Assembly (NCBI GenBank): GCA_023653785.1
Contig: JAMKCH010084886.1
Location: 1 to 64,000, forward strand
Source: Ophioderma brevispina
Lineage: Eukaryota; Echinodermata; Ophiuroidea; Amphilepidida; Ophiodermatidae
Direction of reading: 5' to 3'
DNA length: 64,000 nt
Of the stretch, positions 33,728-45,700 are shown piece by piece. Made by a program: the position numbers and the translations under genes. Positions within the stretch are counted from its first letter, which is position 1, and each line of letters begins with the position of its first letter. Below the pieces are notes generated by a model. That model was not told the DNA's origin and did no database searches. It saw only the letters and a list, made by a program, of their open reading frames with translations.

Positions 33728-36700
33728 CTGGAGGAAATAAATAAGAAGGAATTTATGGTTGCAAGGCTCCAATACAATTGCACTCAATACCTATCTTTAA
33801 ATACCTTTAGTGGTGGATTTCAATGTCAATTCACTCCTACAGAACACCTCACCAACTCCAGAAGATATTTGGCTATTTGAAAAGTAATGTGTCTGAATTT
33901 AGAAGACTGTCGAGAAGATGTGACTTTTCTCAGTTTGGGCTAATTAGTAATTCAAATCTTTCTAAACATGAATTTATTTCAATACATTACTACTGGAGAT
34001 GTCAAAAATGTCAACTGTGGAAGGGAGACACAGACAGAGTGCAAAACGAGTGGACAATGAGAAGGGGCAGGGAGAGGGGAAAGAGAGGGAGAGAGGAAAG
34101 AGTGGGGGAGGGGAGAGGGGAAGAGATGTAGAGAATAGAAAAATGCAAAATGAATGAAACAATAGTTGAGACACATACCGAGTTATGCTCTCCTTTTTGA
34201 AACTGTACATGTAGGATCTTTTCCACTAAGCCTTTCAGTCCTGGTCTTCTGCTCTGTAAAAAGGCAATAAACAACATGTTCTGGTAAATTTTGTCACTAA
34301 ATATGTATAGCAAATTTCTAAATGGAAAATATATTAATCTTATGTTCTGGATGACTCTCTTCAGTCAAAACATCTGTATAATTGGCTGTAGGGACATTCA
34401 AAATATGAATGCACTGCAGCTATGACAAGTATTATACATCTGTACAAATTCTTATAGTTATGGATTTGGTGGACCATCACAGCTACACCAAGATAAATCA
34501 AAATTGATTACAGTAAAGAGCTACAGAGAACATTTATCACTAAATGAAAATATCTAATTTGCATCTCATTTGAAGATCAAACTCTGCCACTAATTGCAAG
34601 ATCCTAAATCAAAACTCTAAGTAAAATATTTAAAAAGTTTCACACCAGCCTTTAAGGCAGTACAACTACTTAATGACTTACTTTGAACATTTGCCTGAAA
34701 GGTTCATACTTGAATGTATCTCTCACCATTCTCTTAGGGTGATCTAAAAACAGCACCTGGGGGAAATAACAAAACATTACGCATGCTGTGAAAGTAGCAA
34801 TTGTATGTGTACAGCTATGCGAAAGTTATATACTTCTTTTTAAGGTGCAATAAATATGTCTGCTTTTAATGTTGAAAAAAGTGCTCATCTGATCAGGCCC
34901 TGAAACTCCTAAGTTTGTATGTACAAAGCCAGGGAACCACTGTTATAGCACCCCTGTGCAGTGTGGGGATAAGACATAAGTAGACTAGTGAAAGTCCTAC
35001 AAGATTGCTTGTGATTGTAACAAATACAGAAAGTTATATCCAAAAAATCATGATTTCATCATCTTAAAAATAGGAAAAAAGAAAAGAGAAACCAATATTT
35101 AATCAGATAAACATAAGCTTACTATCTTTGATTTAAATTTTACTTTCTTTAATAGCATCATTGGACATGAAATGTTACAATTTGGATCACTCTTATCAGG
35201 CTTTCATAAAGTCCACCAACATTTTAACACTGCCCTCAACATTGAGGGACCGAGGACCGAGGCCTCGCCCAGACGGGGTGAGTTTCCTCTTCCATTATTA
35301 TAGACTCCTGATATGATCTTCACGATAGTGAATCTAAATAACATGAAACAATTTCTACTTTAATACAGTAGCACAGAGCTAGCACAGGGCTTACATGCAT
35401 AGGGCTACTTCATAATCAAATATTCCATGTTGTAACTGACCTTCATGTCATTTTGCAGTGCATGACCAACAAGTATCCTTCCCTTCAGCAAATCTGCCAC
35501 ATCTTTCTGAACTGTAAGGAAATCCTCCGCTGCAAACACAATGGAAAAACAGTCATTAAAAATACTTAGCACAAGCACCCTTACTCTTAGAAAAAAGACC
35601 ATTAGATTTAAATTCTGTAGAATTTCACACTGCACCCTATTTTACAATTTACATTAACATATATCACAATTAACACTAAGTTAGGGTAAATAAAAAACAA
35701 ATGACAGATCAAAATGACATCGCTTTATGATTAACATCCTGCAGAGGACTGCACCATACCACCATGCACAGTATCTGATTAGCATTGCAGATTCTACTGA
35801 TAGAGCTACAGATGTGACATCATGTTTACAAATACAGGTTAGCACTAGTCTACTGACATGCTGAAGCATGACTACTGCACTACTTGAAAGCTTAATGCTG
35901 ATTGAGTGTGAATTTTGAAAGTACATGTCCCAGGCACATGTTCTACAGGTCTGCACACATACTGCTGGGCAGCGAATTGTTCCTTGCCTTTTTTGCTGTC
36001 CCTGCAGCCCTAATCTTATGCCTAATAATGGAGATATGAATCAGGATGAAGTTTCCTGATGTGTATGCCCTCCTCACCAGTTAAGGATACACCACATACT
36101 CCTTGTCAACAATCTTGATACAAAGAGTACATCCTAAAGCGAATTTATGATGAGGGTTGTAGATAATGACAAAATATTGTGCACATGCCTCATTTTAAAT
36201 TGATGCTTGTCTATACTGTTATCACAAGGGTTAGCTCGCATATGAACTTATATTGGATGTGGTTTTACAATATCCAAACAGGCATAATGAAATATCACTA
36301 TGCAATTATGTATTGCCTCACATCATTCTGAGAAACTTTTTTTTTCCATTTTTTATTACCTGTACTTCAGTTTGGAAGAGTGGTAACAAAACAGTTATGG
36401 TCCACCAAAACCAACCACACTAGAGCAGATACCTGATACATGTATTTCATTGTAGTAAATAGCGCAGGTTTTCAGCAAACAACATTATCAACACAACATC
36501 ACACTAAACATTGAACAGCAGACAAAAGACAAGGACAAACAAAAGCCCACCTAGTGGGGGCTGTAGTGAACAGATCTTATGTGAGTGGGCAAATCCGGAT
36601 AAAATTGTGAATTTTGGTATCATACACAAGAGTACTTTATACTATGATAAGCAAAAAAATTGATGGAAGCACTTGGCCACGGCCTTTCATGTCCCCCAGC

Positions 36701-39700
36701 TTGGATTTCAAGGTTACAACAGGGTAAAATTTTTAAAATGTTCCCATGTTGTTTAAACGCACACCATGATGTCTGTCTGTTACAAGGATTCCAAAAAGGT
36801 ATAGTTTATCCTACCTGTGACTATAGTTTAGGAATGTGGGGGGTACAAACTGTAAAAATTGTAAAAAAAGTCACTTTTGGTTTGTCCAGAGGTCAAAAAT
36901 TAAAAGTTGCTCCAAGTTTTTGTAAAAATTGCGGTTCAAATTGTTGGTTTGGCTAATAGAATGAAATATATGAATAGTTTTGGACTATCTTAATGTCTGG
37001 TTATTAACCAAATGGCGAAAAAAGTCAAACGCTCTGGCCAGCTGGTGGATTCTATTGACCCTGTGACCTATTTTGTTGGATAACGTGAACTAACATAACA
37101 GATAGGCCAACTATCCTGTATTTCCATCCTTAAGCTAGGAAAACATGTGGCACCATATTAACAGATCAAACAACGTTACTTTTGACCATGTACACACCAA
37201 ATTTTTTTTAACTTTTTCCATTTTAACAATTTTTTAAATTAAATTCATCTTCACAAATGAGACTTTCTCCAAAACTATAACCTTTTTGGATCCTTTGGAC
37301 CAGACAAACACCATGGTGTGCTTTTTTAACACATTCAGAACATTTTAAATTTTGACCCTGTATAACCTTGACACCACGCTGGGGGCCATTAAGGGGGTGC
37401 AAGTTGCTTCCATCAATTTTATGCTTATCATGCTTAAAGTACTTGTGTGCAAAAATTCACAATTTTATCCGGAAGCCGGCGGAGCCTCTTCATTACACTA
37501 CAGTCCCCTGCTACCCCACATTTCACACTCACAATGACGAAGAAAAAAGTCCTAGGCTGGTTTGACATAAATCAAAAATCTAAAAGAGGATCACCTCCTC
37601 GTTCATCGCAACTTGGTGAATGCCCATCGCATTTCTGTGCAAGCAAGCAGTATGCAAAGCATTTTTACATGACCTCATATGACCCTAGGTTACCTTTGAC
37701 CTTAAATTTCTGAACATTTATAATATCCACCCGCCCTTATAATTTCCTTACCAGGTTTCCTGAATAATCCATCCAAGACTCTAGTAGAAGCCATGTGATA
37801 GTAATATAAACAAAGAGAAAGACAGACAACAGAGAAGATACAGCAGTTACTGGCCATAATGCAGACTATGCTGTATGAACAAGCATAACTCTAGGGACCA
37901 ACAATACACTAGACACAGACAGATGCAGCACTGTAGCAGGCCTTATACAGCCATACTCTGTTGATCGGAAATACCTCCAGGGTAATTGACTGTGTGAACT
38001 ATTATACCCAGTAAAATTCATAAGAACCGAAACAATGATATCCACATCGCTGGCTGGCTCCATTTTTTTTGTATTTCCACAAAACAGAGTGTTTAAAATT
38101 AAAGACTTACCTTCTTTTCCATCCAGTTTCCAAACTTTCCTTTAGTTTACAACTTACCAGTTTCCAAATCTTTAGCCCGCACTCCACTGACCCATGTTCT
38201 GTATTCTGTTACATCTTCCCTAGGTTTCACAAATTTATCATAGAGGCAGTGACCATACTGATTGACAATAGACACTCTAGCGAGTAAATTGTCCTTTCCT
38301 TCTCTACCTGCACCAACCATCTCACAGTCAAGGGCTACACACTTGGTGGGCCTGATAATATGAATGAAAAATGTGAGCAAATTAAGTCATATGTTAACAT
38401 GTTTTATTATGCATGCCACATCAGGGCCATTGGATTTAGGCCTGAAGACAAGCAAGAATTTGTTGCTGCAAAATATTTTATGGCCAAGATCTTGGTGTTA
38501 GTATGTTCCCTGGTGAAAAACTGATGACTTTGCCCCATTTCGAAAATCTGTTTTAATTCTAGCTTTGTAAACTTGTTTTCAGCAATAAATCTGAAATTAA
38601 AAAAAAATAATAATTGAAACTTAGGTTATGCTTTAAAACTCAAAATTGTAGACACCAATTGAAAGTACATGTACAAAAAATACCGCAAGGCAAATGCCTC
38701 TGATTCAATATGTTCGCTCTTAAAACTTGGGGAACAAGGCAAAATATCAATGGATTTAGTCTTGGTCTTTGTCAGGTAGGTTTTCTTTGAGACCGCTACG
38801 GTATCCTGGAAACAGTACTACCTGTCCCAGGGCCGAGTCGTCGGCGGCTAAACCGCCCCCCATCAGATTGTAAGGATCTGATGAGGAGGGGAGCTGGTTA
38901 CCCTGGTAGAATGAAAAAGAAGATCTACCAAAGGGCGTCAGCTCTGGCGAGCTTGGCAGCCATCCAGCACCTGCTGCCTTGCATGTTGGGCAATGTTGCC
39001 CAAAGGCTAGGCCCACCGCCGATAACTGTTGGATTGACGTCAGGAAGGGGCATCCGGTCAATATTCTTTTGCTCCAATAAAATCTCACACAGCAGTATTG
39101 CTGAGTGTGAGTGAATCGCCACCCCCGTGTACGGGGACAAAACCGGATTTAAAACTTGGTCTAACTAACTAGTCCTACAAGTAACTAAATAAAGTCCTAT
39201 GAAGTGAAAACTATATGATTATATTAAGTCTTATAATGGAAACTCTATGGGTCCGGCCTGAAAGTTGTTTTGAACTACAAGAACCTGTTTAGAGTGCAAG
39301 AACCCAAAGTTCTCTGCTTTTAGGTTCTTGTAAGGGGGAATCTAGTTCACATATGAGGTGTCTTTAACAATATGCTCTAGCAGATGTAGTCCACGATTAA
39401 GATCGGGGAAAGCCAATTTAAAAATATCAGAAATAGTAAGCCTGACCCAAAATGAATCAATTTACAGTGTTCAAGTTTCATAACCCTAACGGAACGAGAT
39501 GCAACGAAACCTGGTACCAGTGGAAAATGTTTCTTGTTGCATCTCGGACATCAACAACTATTTTTGTCGTGACAAATGACTCTCATTGCACTCATGCATC
39601 TGCGGACGGCTTCCGGCAAATGACGCGTGTTCTCGTTGAAGCTTGGACGTCTTTCCGGAAAATGACGCGATGTTCCGCACGCGCGCGCATCTGGGACGTC

Positions 39701-42700
39701 TTTCGGAAAAATGACGCGATGTTCTCGTTGCCTCTGGGACGTCTTCGGGAAATGACGCGATGTTCCTCGTTGCATATGCGGACGGTTCGCCCGCAGAAGA
39801 TCGAACTTGGCGCAATGTTTCTCATCGCATCTGGGACAGATTTGCCAGCAGGGATCAAAGAGATCAATATGCTTCTCATTGCATCTGGGACCCCCGTTCT
39901 TCCGGGGAAATGATGCGATGCTATTCATTGCATCTCGGACGTTTCCCGCAGAAGATCGAACTTGGCGCAATGTTTCTCATTGCATCTCGGGGAGTCTTCC
40001 GAGAAAATGACGCGTTGCTTTCCATTGCATGGGGCCCGTTTACCGGCTAGATATTGCAAAACAAAGTTAGAAGCACGTCAGATTTCATACAAAAACTATT
40101 TTGCATGACCCACCCACCATTTGCTTCCTTTTCAAAGTGTTGACTGCCGTGGGCCCTGCTTTTTACTTGCAGTGGCTCTGCAATGTCGTTGTGATAAAAA
40201 AGCTAACAAACCGGCAAAAATTGAGGGTAAGTCTTTGCCAAGCATTACGGCCTATGCATAGCACGTGTTAGCAACAGCTTCCCTCATTTTTTGGCCGGTT
40301 GGTTTGTTAGCTTTTTTATCACAACGAACGTAGCGAGGGCACGGCAAGTTGGACTGGTATTTTTTTTAAAGTCAACATGGCAGGGCCACGGCAAGTAAAA
40401 CATTATTTCTTTTTTACCATGGGGAAAGAAAACTCCTCGTTACTTCCTCGTGAGGATAAACAAACCCAGGAAAGTACCGCATCACCACCGACTAAACTAA
40501 GCCCTGCGGCCATAAAGACCCAGGTCTTTGAAATAAAGACCTGCTAAAACCCTGACAGGCCATCAAGACCTCACCCTAAAACTGACAAACTAAAACTAAA
40601 GCCCGCGGGCATAAAGACCGGTCTTGGCCAGAAGACCCGCGAACTCCTACCGGCCATAAAGATCCGCGTCCTACTTTTAAAACACTTACCGTGTTAGCGG
40701 TGACGCGGTATATCCTCGCCCCTACAAAGCAGGCGGACGCTAGTCTAACGGTTAGCTAGTAAGTAGCTAGTTAGTAATAATAGTGCGAATTCAAATGGTA
40801 GCTAATCAGTGCGATCAACCGGTAGCATCCTCATTCAACCGTTATGTCGCAACCAAAAACCTTGGTGTTTCATGGGGCACCGGGTTCAATGCCACAGAAG
40901 CCCAATGGATACTATGTCACAGGAGAATCGTTTCATAGTACAGACCATTACTTCTACAGGATTGCAGAGGACAAGAAATGAGGTCCATCTCAAAGACCCC
41001 TCCAGCATTTCGCCCTGCTCAGAACACAATCGGTCATCACGGTCGCCCCTCTACATCATCCAGTGCCCCGAACGACGGCGCAGCATGGTGATCTTGAGAT
41101 TAGCAACCGTGGGTTCCGAGGATCCTCTTGCTCTGGTGTTTCAAAGTGAGTAAGGTGGTGTCCAGTCCTGCATGATTTCATAGCTCAGACCATCAAGGTG
41201 GATCTGAGATTAGCAAGGGGTTCCGAAGATCCCTTTTGCTCTGGTTTTTCAAGTGAGTGTCTGCTTTCATCTGCATCTACGAGCAAACTGCAAGGGGTAG
41301 TCCTAGGAAGTTTTCTCTAGCCTGCCAACTAGGGTACTCATTCCTACGTTCGCCCGTAGCATCAGATGTTTAGTTTTGAAACTGTTAGTGGTTAGCCCCA
41401 GTTCCCATCTCACTGGCAAGAGGCGATCACAGGCGTTACAGCTATTCCTCATTTCCCCGGCCCCGCCCCTTCAACCGGTCCCCTGCAATTCTGGTTTTGC
41501 AACAGTACTTAGGGTAGTATTTTAGTCATGGTTACATCTCTTCACAGCCGGCTTCATTCAATTCTTGTTTCAGATGAGCATTGGCTCGTGCTTTGTATTT
41601 ATCCTTATAGATTTTTAACCACCCATATTAGGGCTGCATTCATCACACCCCGACCTCAAAAAGCTCGAAAGCCTAAGAACTACGGCAACGAGCGCCTGAA
41701 CGTGCCATACAGCACAAGGCCCTCACTCATCAGGACATCGGCCTTCCGTCAACGTAAGTCACGGCTCCCTTACGCTACATTTCCCTCAACGCTGCTTGCA
41801 CGTGGGGATTCAGCGCTGGGCTTTTCCCTCTTCACGCGCCGCTACTGAGGGAATCCTGGATAGTTTCTTTTCCTCCGCTTAAATCAGCGGTGATCTCGCT
41901 CGATCTTATGCTCGAGTCATAAAGACATTGAGAATGTTATAGGTGTCGGTTCCTCGATCAGCGAACAGGCCGCGCCGGCCACACGCCAGGAGCGCTTTTC
42001 ACGCCTGCGCGCCTCGACACCATTCGGCTCGGCCCTTACCTTCACCCCCGTCCCAGAGCTTTCCAGACGGTCCGTAGGTATTTACGCGGTCAGAACGCTG
42101 GCGCAATTTTCGCTGATTCTGCCTCACCCCGAGACCCGGACCGTCCAGCCGCCCTATCGGCACGGAACACAGACAGGTTGTGGTGGGAGGTGCCGCTTTA
42201 AAAGGCGCGCATCTATTTCCTGCTCAGATCACGGATTCGGTTGCCATCGTCCCGCGGCTGCGTGTTACCGCATACGCGATTTTCTCGTATTTTAGCGACC
42301 CTCAGACGAACGGGGTCCGTGCCCGCCCCGTGGCCCGGACCACTATGCGTTCAATACCAATGAACAATGTCATCGGTGCACGAGCCAAGCGTACCCACAC
42401 ACGCCAAGGCTAGACTACCCGTGGGTAAGCATTAAGACCACTCGCAGGAACAACATTGTGGGCTACAATAAATCCCCTTTCCTCGCATCCCGCGAGCGGG
42501 GCTGAGGACCTGTCAACCACGTTAGAATTCGGCAGGTTTTTTTCAACAGTTATTTTTTTTTTTTTTTTTAATTTTTAATAAAATACGAAAGTGAAAAACA
42601 CGGCGATAGGACTCGCTCCAGTTAAGGATCGGTCTGGCTGTCGTAAAGGTTTATGCCGTTGACTTATGTGTTCAACACACACATAATCGTGTTGACTTCG

Positions 42701-45700
42701 GCGTGTCAACATTCTGCCTTGTTGTCGCCAGATCTCGGCAGCCTCCTACCTTGAATACGCACTAAAAAAAAAAGCACTCAACGGACCATTCAGTTACATA
42801 TAGATATATCTATTAACCTTAGCCAAGCCCGACTACCAGAGGAGTAACCCCTCTAATATATAGTTCTGGTCCCGACCCAGGCCCAGCCACTATAGCCTGC
42901 TTTTTTTTACCTCGCGCATGGTACTTTTTTGTACACACCAATGTACTCTTCTACCGAAAGGTCCCTAGATCAAAATCCAGATTTGCACTACGGCCACTGT
43001 CATTTTTAGCTTCTCTCTCCAGCGGATAGCCGCTCTCGGTAAATTCACCTACTAGTGGGAAAACGTCCCGTCTGCTACTGCAAAATGTTGCGCAATATAC
43101 AATACCCTCTCTGACCAAACCTGTCCAAGGTTAGTCCTGGCTAGAGATCAGGTGGGATGTCACAGGTAGCACACAGTGAAGTGTTTCGCTGCCGTGGCCC
43201 TGCCCGGGTGAAGAAGTCGCTGCGGGGGCCCTGGCGGGTTAAGAAGTCACTTCCCGGCCGTGGCCGCCCTGTCACGTAAGAGAGGTAAGTACCCCTCATA
43301 AATAAGATATCTAAGTGTAGGCTACAAGTAGATTGTTCGTGGTGTTTTTTTCTGTTAAAAGCAAATTTCTCTTGATTTCATTGTGTTTTGAGGTAACATG
43401 TTTGGAAACAATATCTTGGAATTTTTTCAAACGATTTTTGGGCAAATCAAAATTGGCCGGGCCAAAACCATAAATTCCATTCCATTATAATTATAATCTG
43501 CAGGTATACGGGCCAATTGACCGACAATACCCATATTTTGACACCAAAGAGTTTCAAAATCAGCTAAATTCAATCAATCTGGCAATCACATAAACAAATC
43601 CAAGATGGCGTCCAAATGGCCACCAAAACGCTATGTTATAATATAAACGCGCTGCATTAACACTAATCAAGATGAATAAGATTCAAATTCCGGGTGTATA
43701 TCTTTTGGTGCTAGGAACCCACATCTGATATTTTTCTTTTTGTTCAGCATACTTCAAATATTGCCGCGAAAGCGCTATTACAGACACGGTAATTTAAGTT
43801 TAAGACAAACTGCCTAAGTTATTAAACATTTGGGGCAGAAAAATTAGCATTAATGACACTGTCAGCGATTATCATCCGAAAGAGTCAACATATTTGAATT
43901 GCAGGAATAGCTTAAAAGTGAATGATAAGTCTGTAGAACTCGTAAACGCTACTCTTCTCAACTAAATATTTGACAGAAAAGGAATGAAAACGGCAGTGTT
44001 CAAAGATTTTGACTCTCCATTTAGTGTACGTTGTCGTAGTAAGTGTCATACGGACAGTAATGAAGCGAATATATCGATTTATGATGATTTTTTTTTTCGA
44101 TTTATTTGATATAGCAAATCACTGATAGTGCCTTTATACTCTGACAGAAGAATAATTCCAACAGTTCTGTGTTGGCTAATGTGCTTTGAATCCAGTGGCG
44201 GCCCCGTAAGCCGATAATATAAAATTGTGTATGTTTTTTTCACATAGATCTGTCATAAACAATAATTTTGATAACAATAAAAAAACACTAATGTATACTT
44301 GGACCAAAGGAACTCATTTAACCATTTATGGGTAGAAAACATACTTCAAATTCACAAATGGTGGCTAATATAATAGCTTTTGTAAGCACTTTCAATCGCT
44401 TAATCCTTGGTGATTTTTTCAACACCTATTACTTCTTATTTATACACATAAGACATTTTGAATAAAAAAAATCATAAATTGTTAACTTTTTACATCAGAA
44501 TTTTACAAATAAATTATAATTTGGACACTTGAAACTACCATTTTGCCTTGTTTACATGTTTCAAATCCAAGATGGTTCAAAATGAGAATTGCGTTTAAGC
44601 ACTCTAATCTATCAATAGCCCAACTGGGATTCTTCAAATACCTACGATAATTCTGTTATGCATCAGGAAATTTCAATGAAAATATCAATAAAGCAACTAC
44701 ACTGAGCTCCTTGTCCTATTACGTTTGTTTTTAGACCCTTCAATCCCCAAGATGGCGGCTAATAATGACCTTGTAAGCACTATCAAGAGCCAATTGGCTA
44801 TTTTTTTAATATCCCCGTACCTACTAATGTTTATACACATGAGAAATTTGAAGAAAATACAATGAAACCGTAAAACTGACTCTAAAATAGTGTATTTTTT
44901 TCATACAGCCATGTGATTCATGTTATAATATTGTAATCAAAACAATAACATCTGTATACTTTTGAACACAAACTCATTATTATTTTTTGCTTTGGGGGTA
45001 ACATATTTCAAATCGAAGAGTGGCGGCTAATATGGCCCTTGTATCACATCATACCCAAACCTGGTGATTTTTCATATACATAATGTTATTCTGATCCACA
45101 ATGCTAATTAAAACTATAAAATACGCACCCCTATATCCCCCCGTAATCCCCAAATGCAATTTTCCCACTTTCAAATCAACGGATCGAACCCTTTGCCTTG
45201 TGTTTAGGGTAAAATTGCTCATAGATCTAACAGAAAAAAATTGTGCTACATCCTCTTTCTTGCGGTGATCGTCAGGGTGGTAGTCATTTTCCTTCTCGGA
45301 CGTAAGGGGTATATATAGTTTTTTATTATAAATTTAACATGTTCAAATCCCCAAATGGTGGCAAAATACTATGTGTTATACACATCAGAAGATTTTAATG
45401 AAAATATAATGAAGCAACTATAACTTTTCAAAGATAAACCATATCTACCATTTTAAATTTTTAACATTCTTCAAACTCCAAATTGGCAATTTTTCATATA
45501 GACCTAAATATAATGTTGTACACATTAGTATAGAAGCAACAAGATACATACTGTTGGACACATGAAACCCCTATCAAGTAAGTGTTAATAAGGGGCATCT
45601 TTCAAACCAGCCACCGGTTACCCTCCGCCCGGTATCCCCCGTTCTTTGCGGTTGTAACCAGTTTGCTTATTGTTCTGAACAATGAAACACGGTCCACTGC

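Noticed and set aside
33974..34313. Three minus-strand ORFs rich in Ser, Pro and Leu
   Set aside because: They read through the purine-rich low-complexity tract in a REXO4 intron; only the 75-base exon at 34,179-34,253 within this span is real.
38756..39140. Protein-coding gene on either strand
   Set aside because: Open frames on both strands over a repeat carrying the GGAAGGG-CATCCGGTC phrase of LINE/SINE 3' ends; no domain.
39551..40050. Overlapping ORFs of 85-153 codons on both strands
   Set aside because: All lie within the CATTGCATCTCGGACG satellite; open frames on both strands come from the repeat period, and the peptides are the same unit repeated.
40400..42600. Ribosomal RNA gene
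   Set aside because: GC-rich block was considered for rDNA, but none of the conserved rRNA phrases are present and the frames look protein-like.
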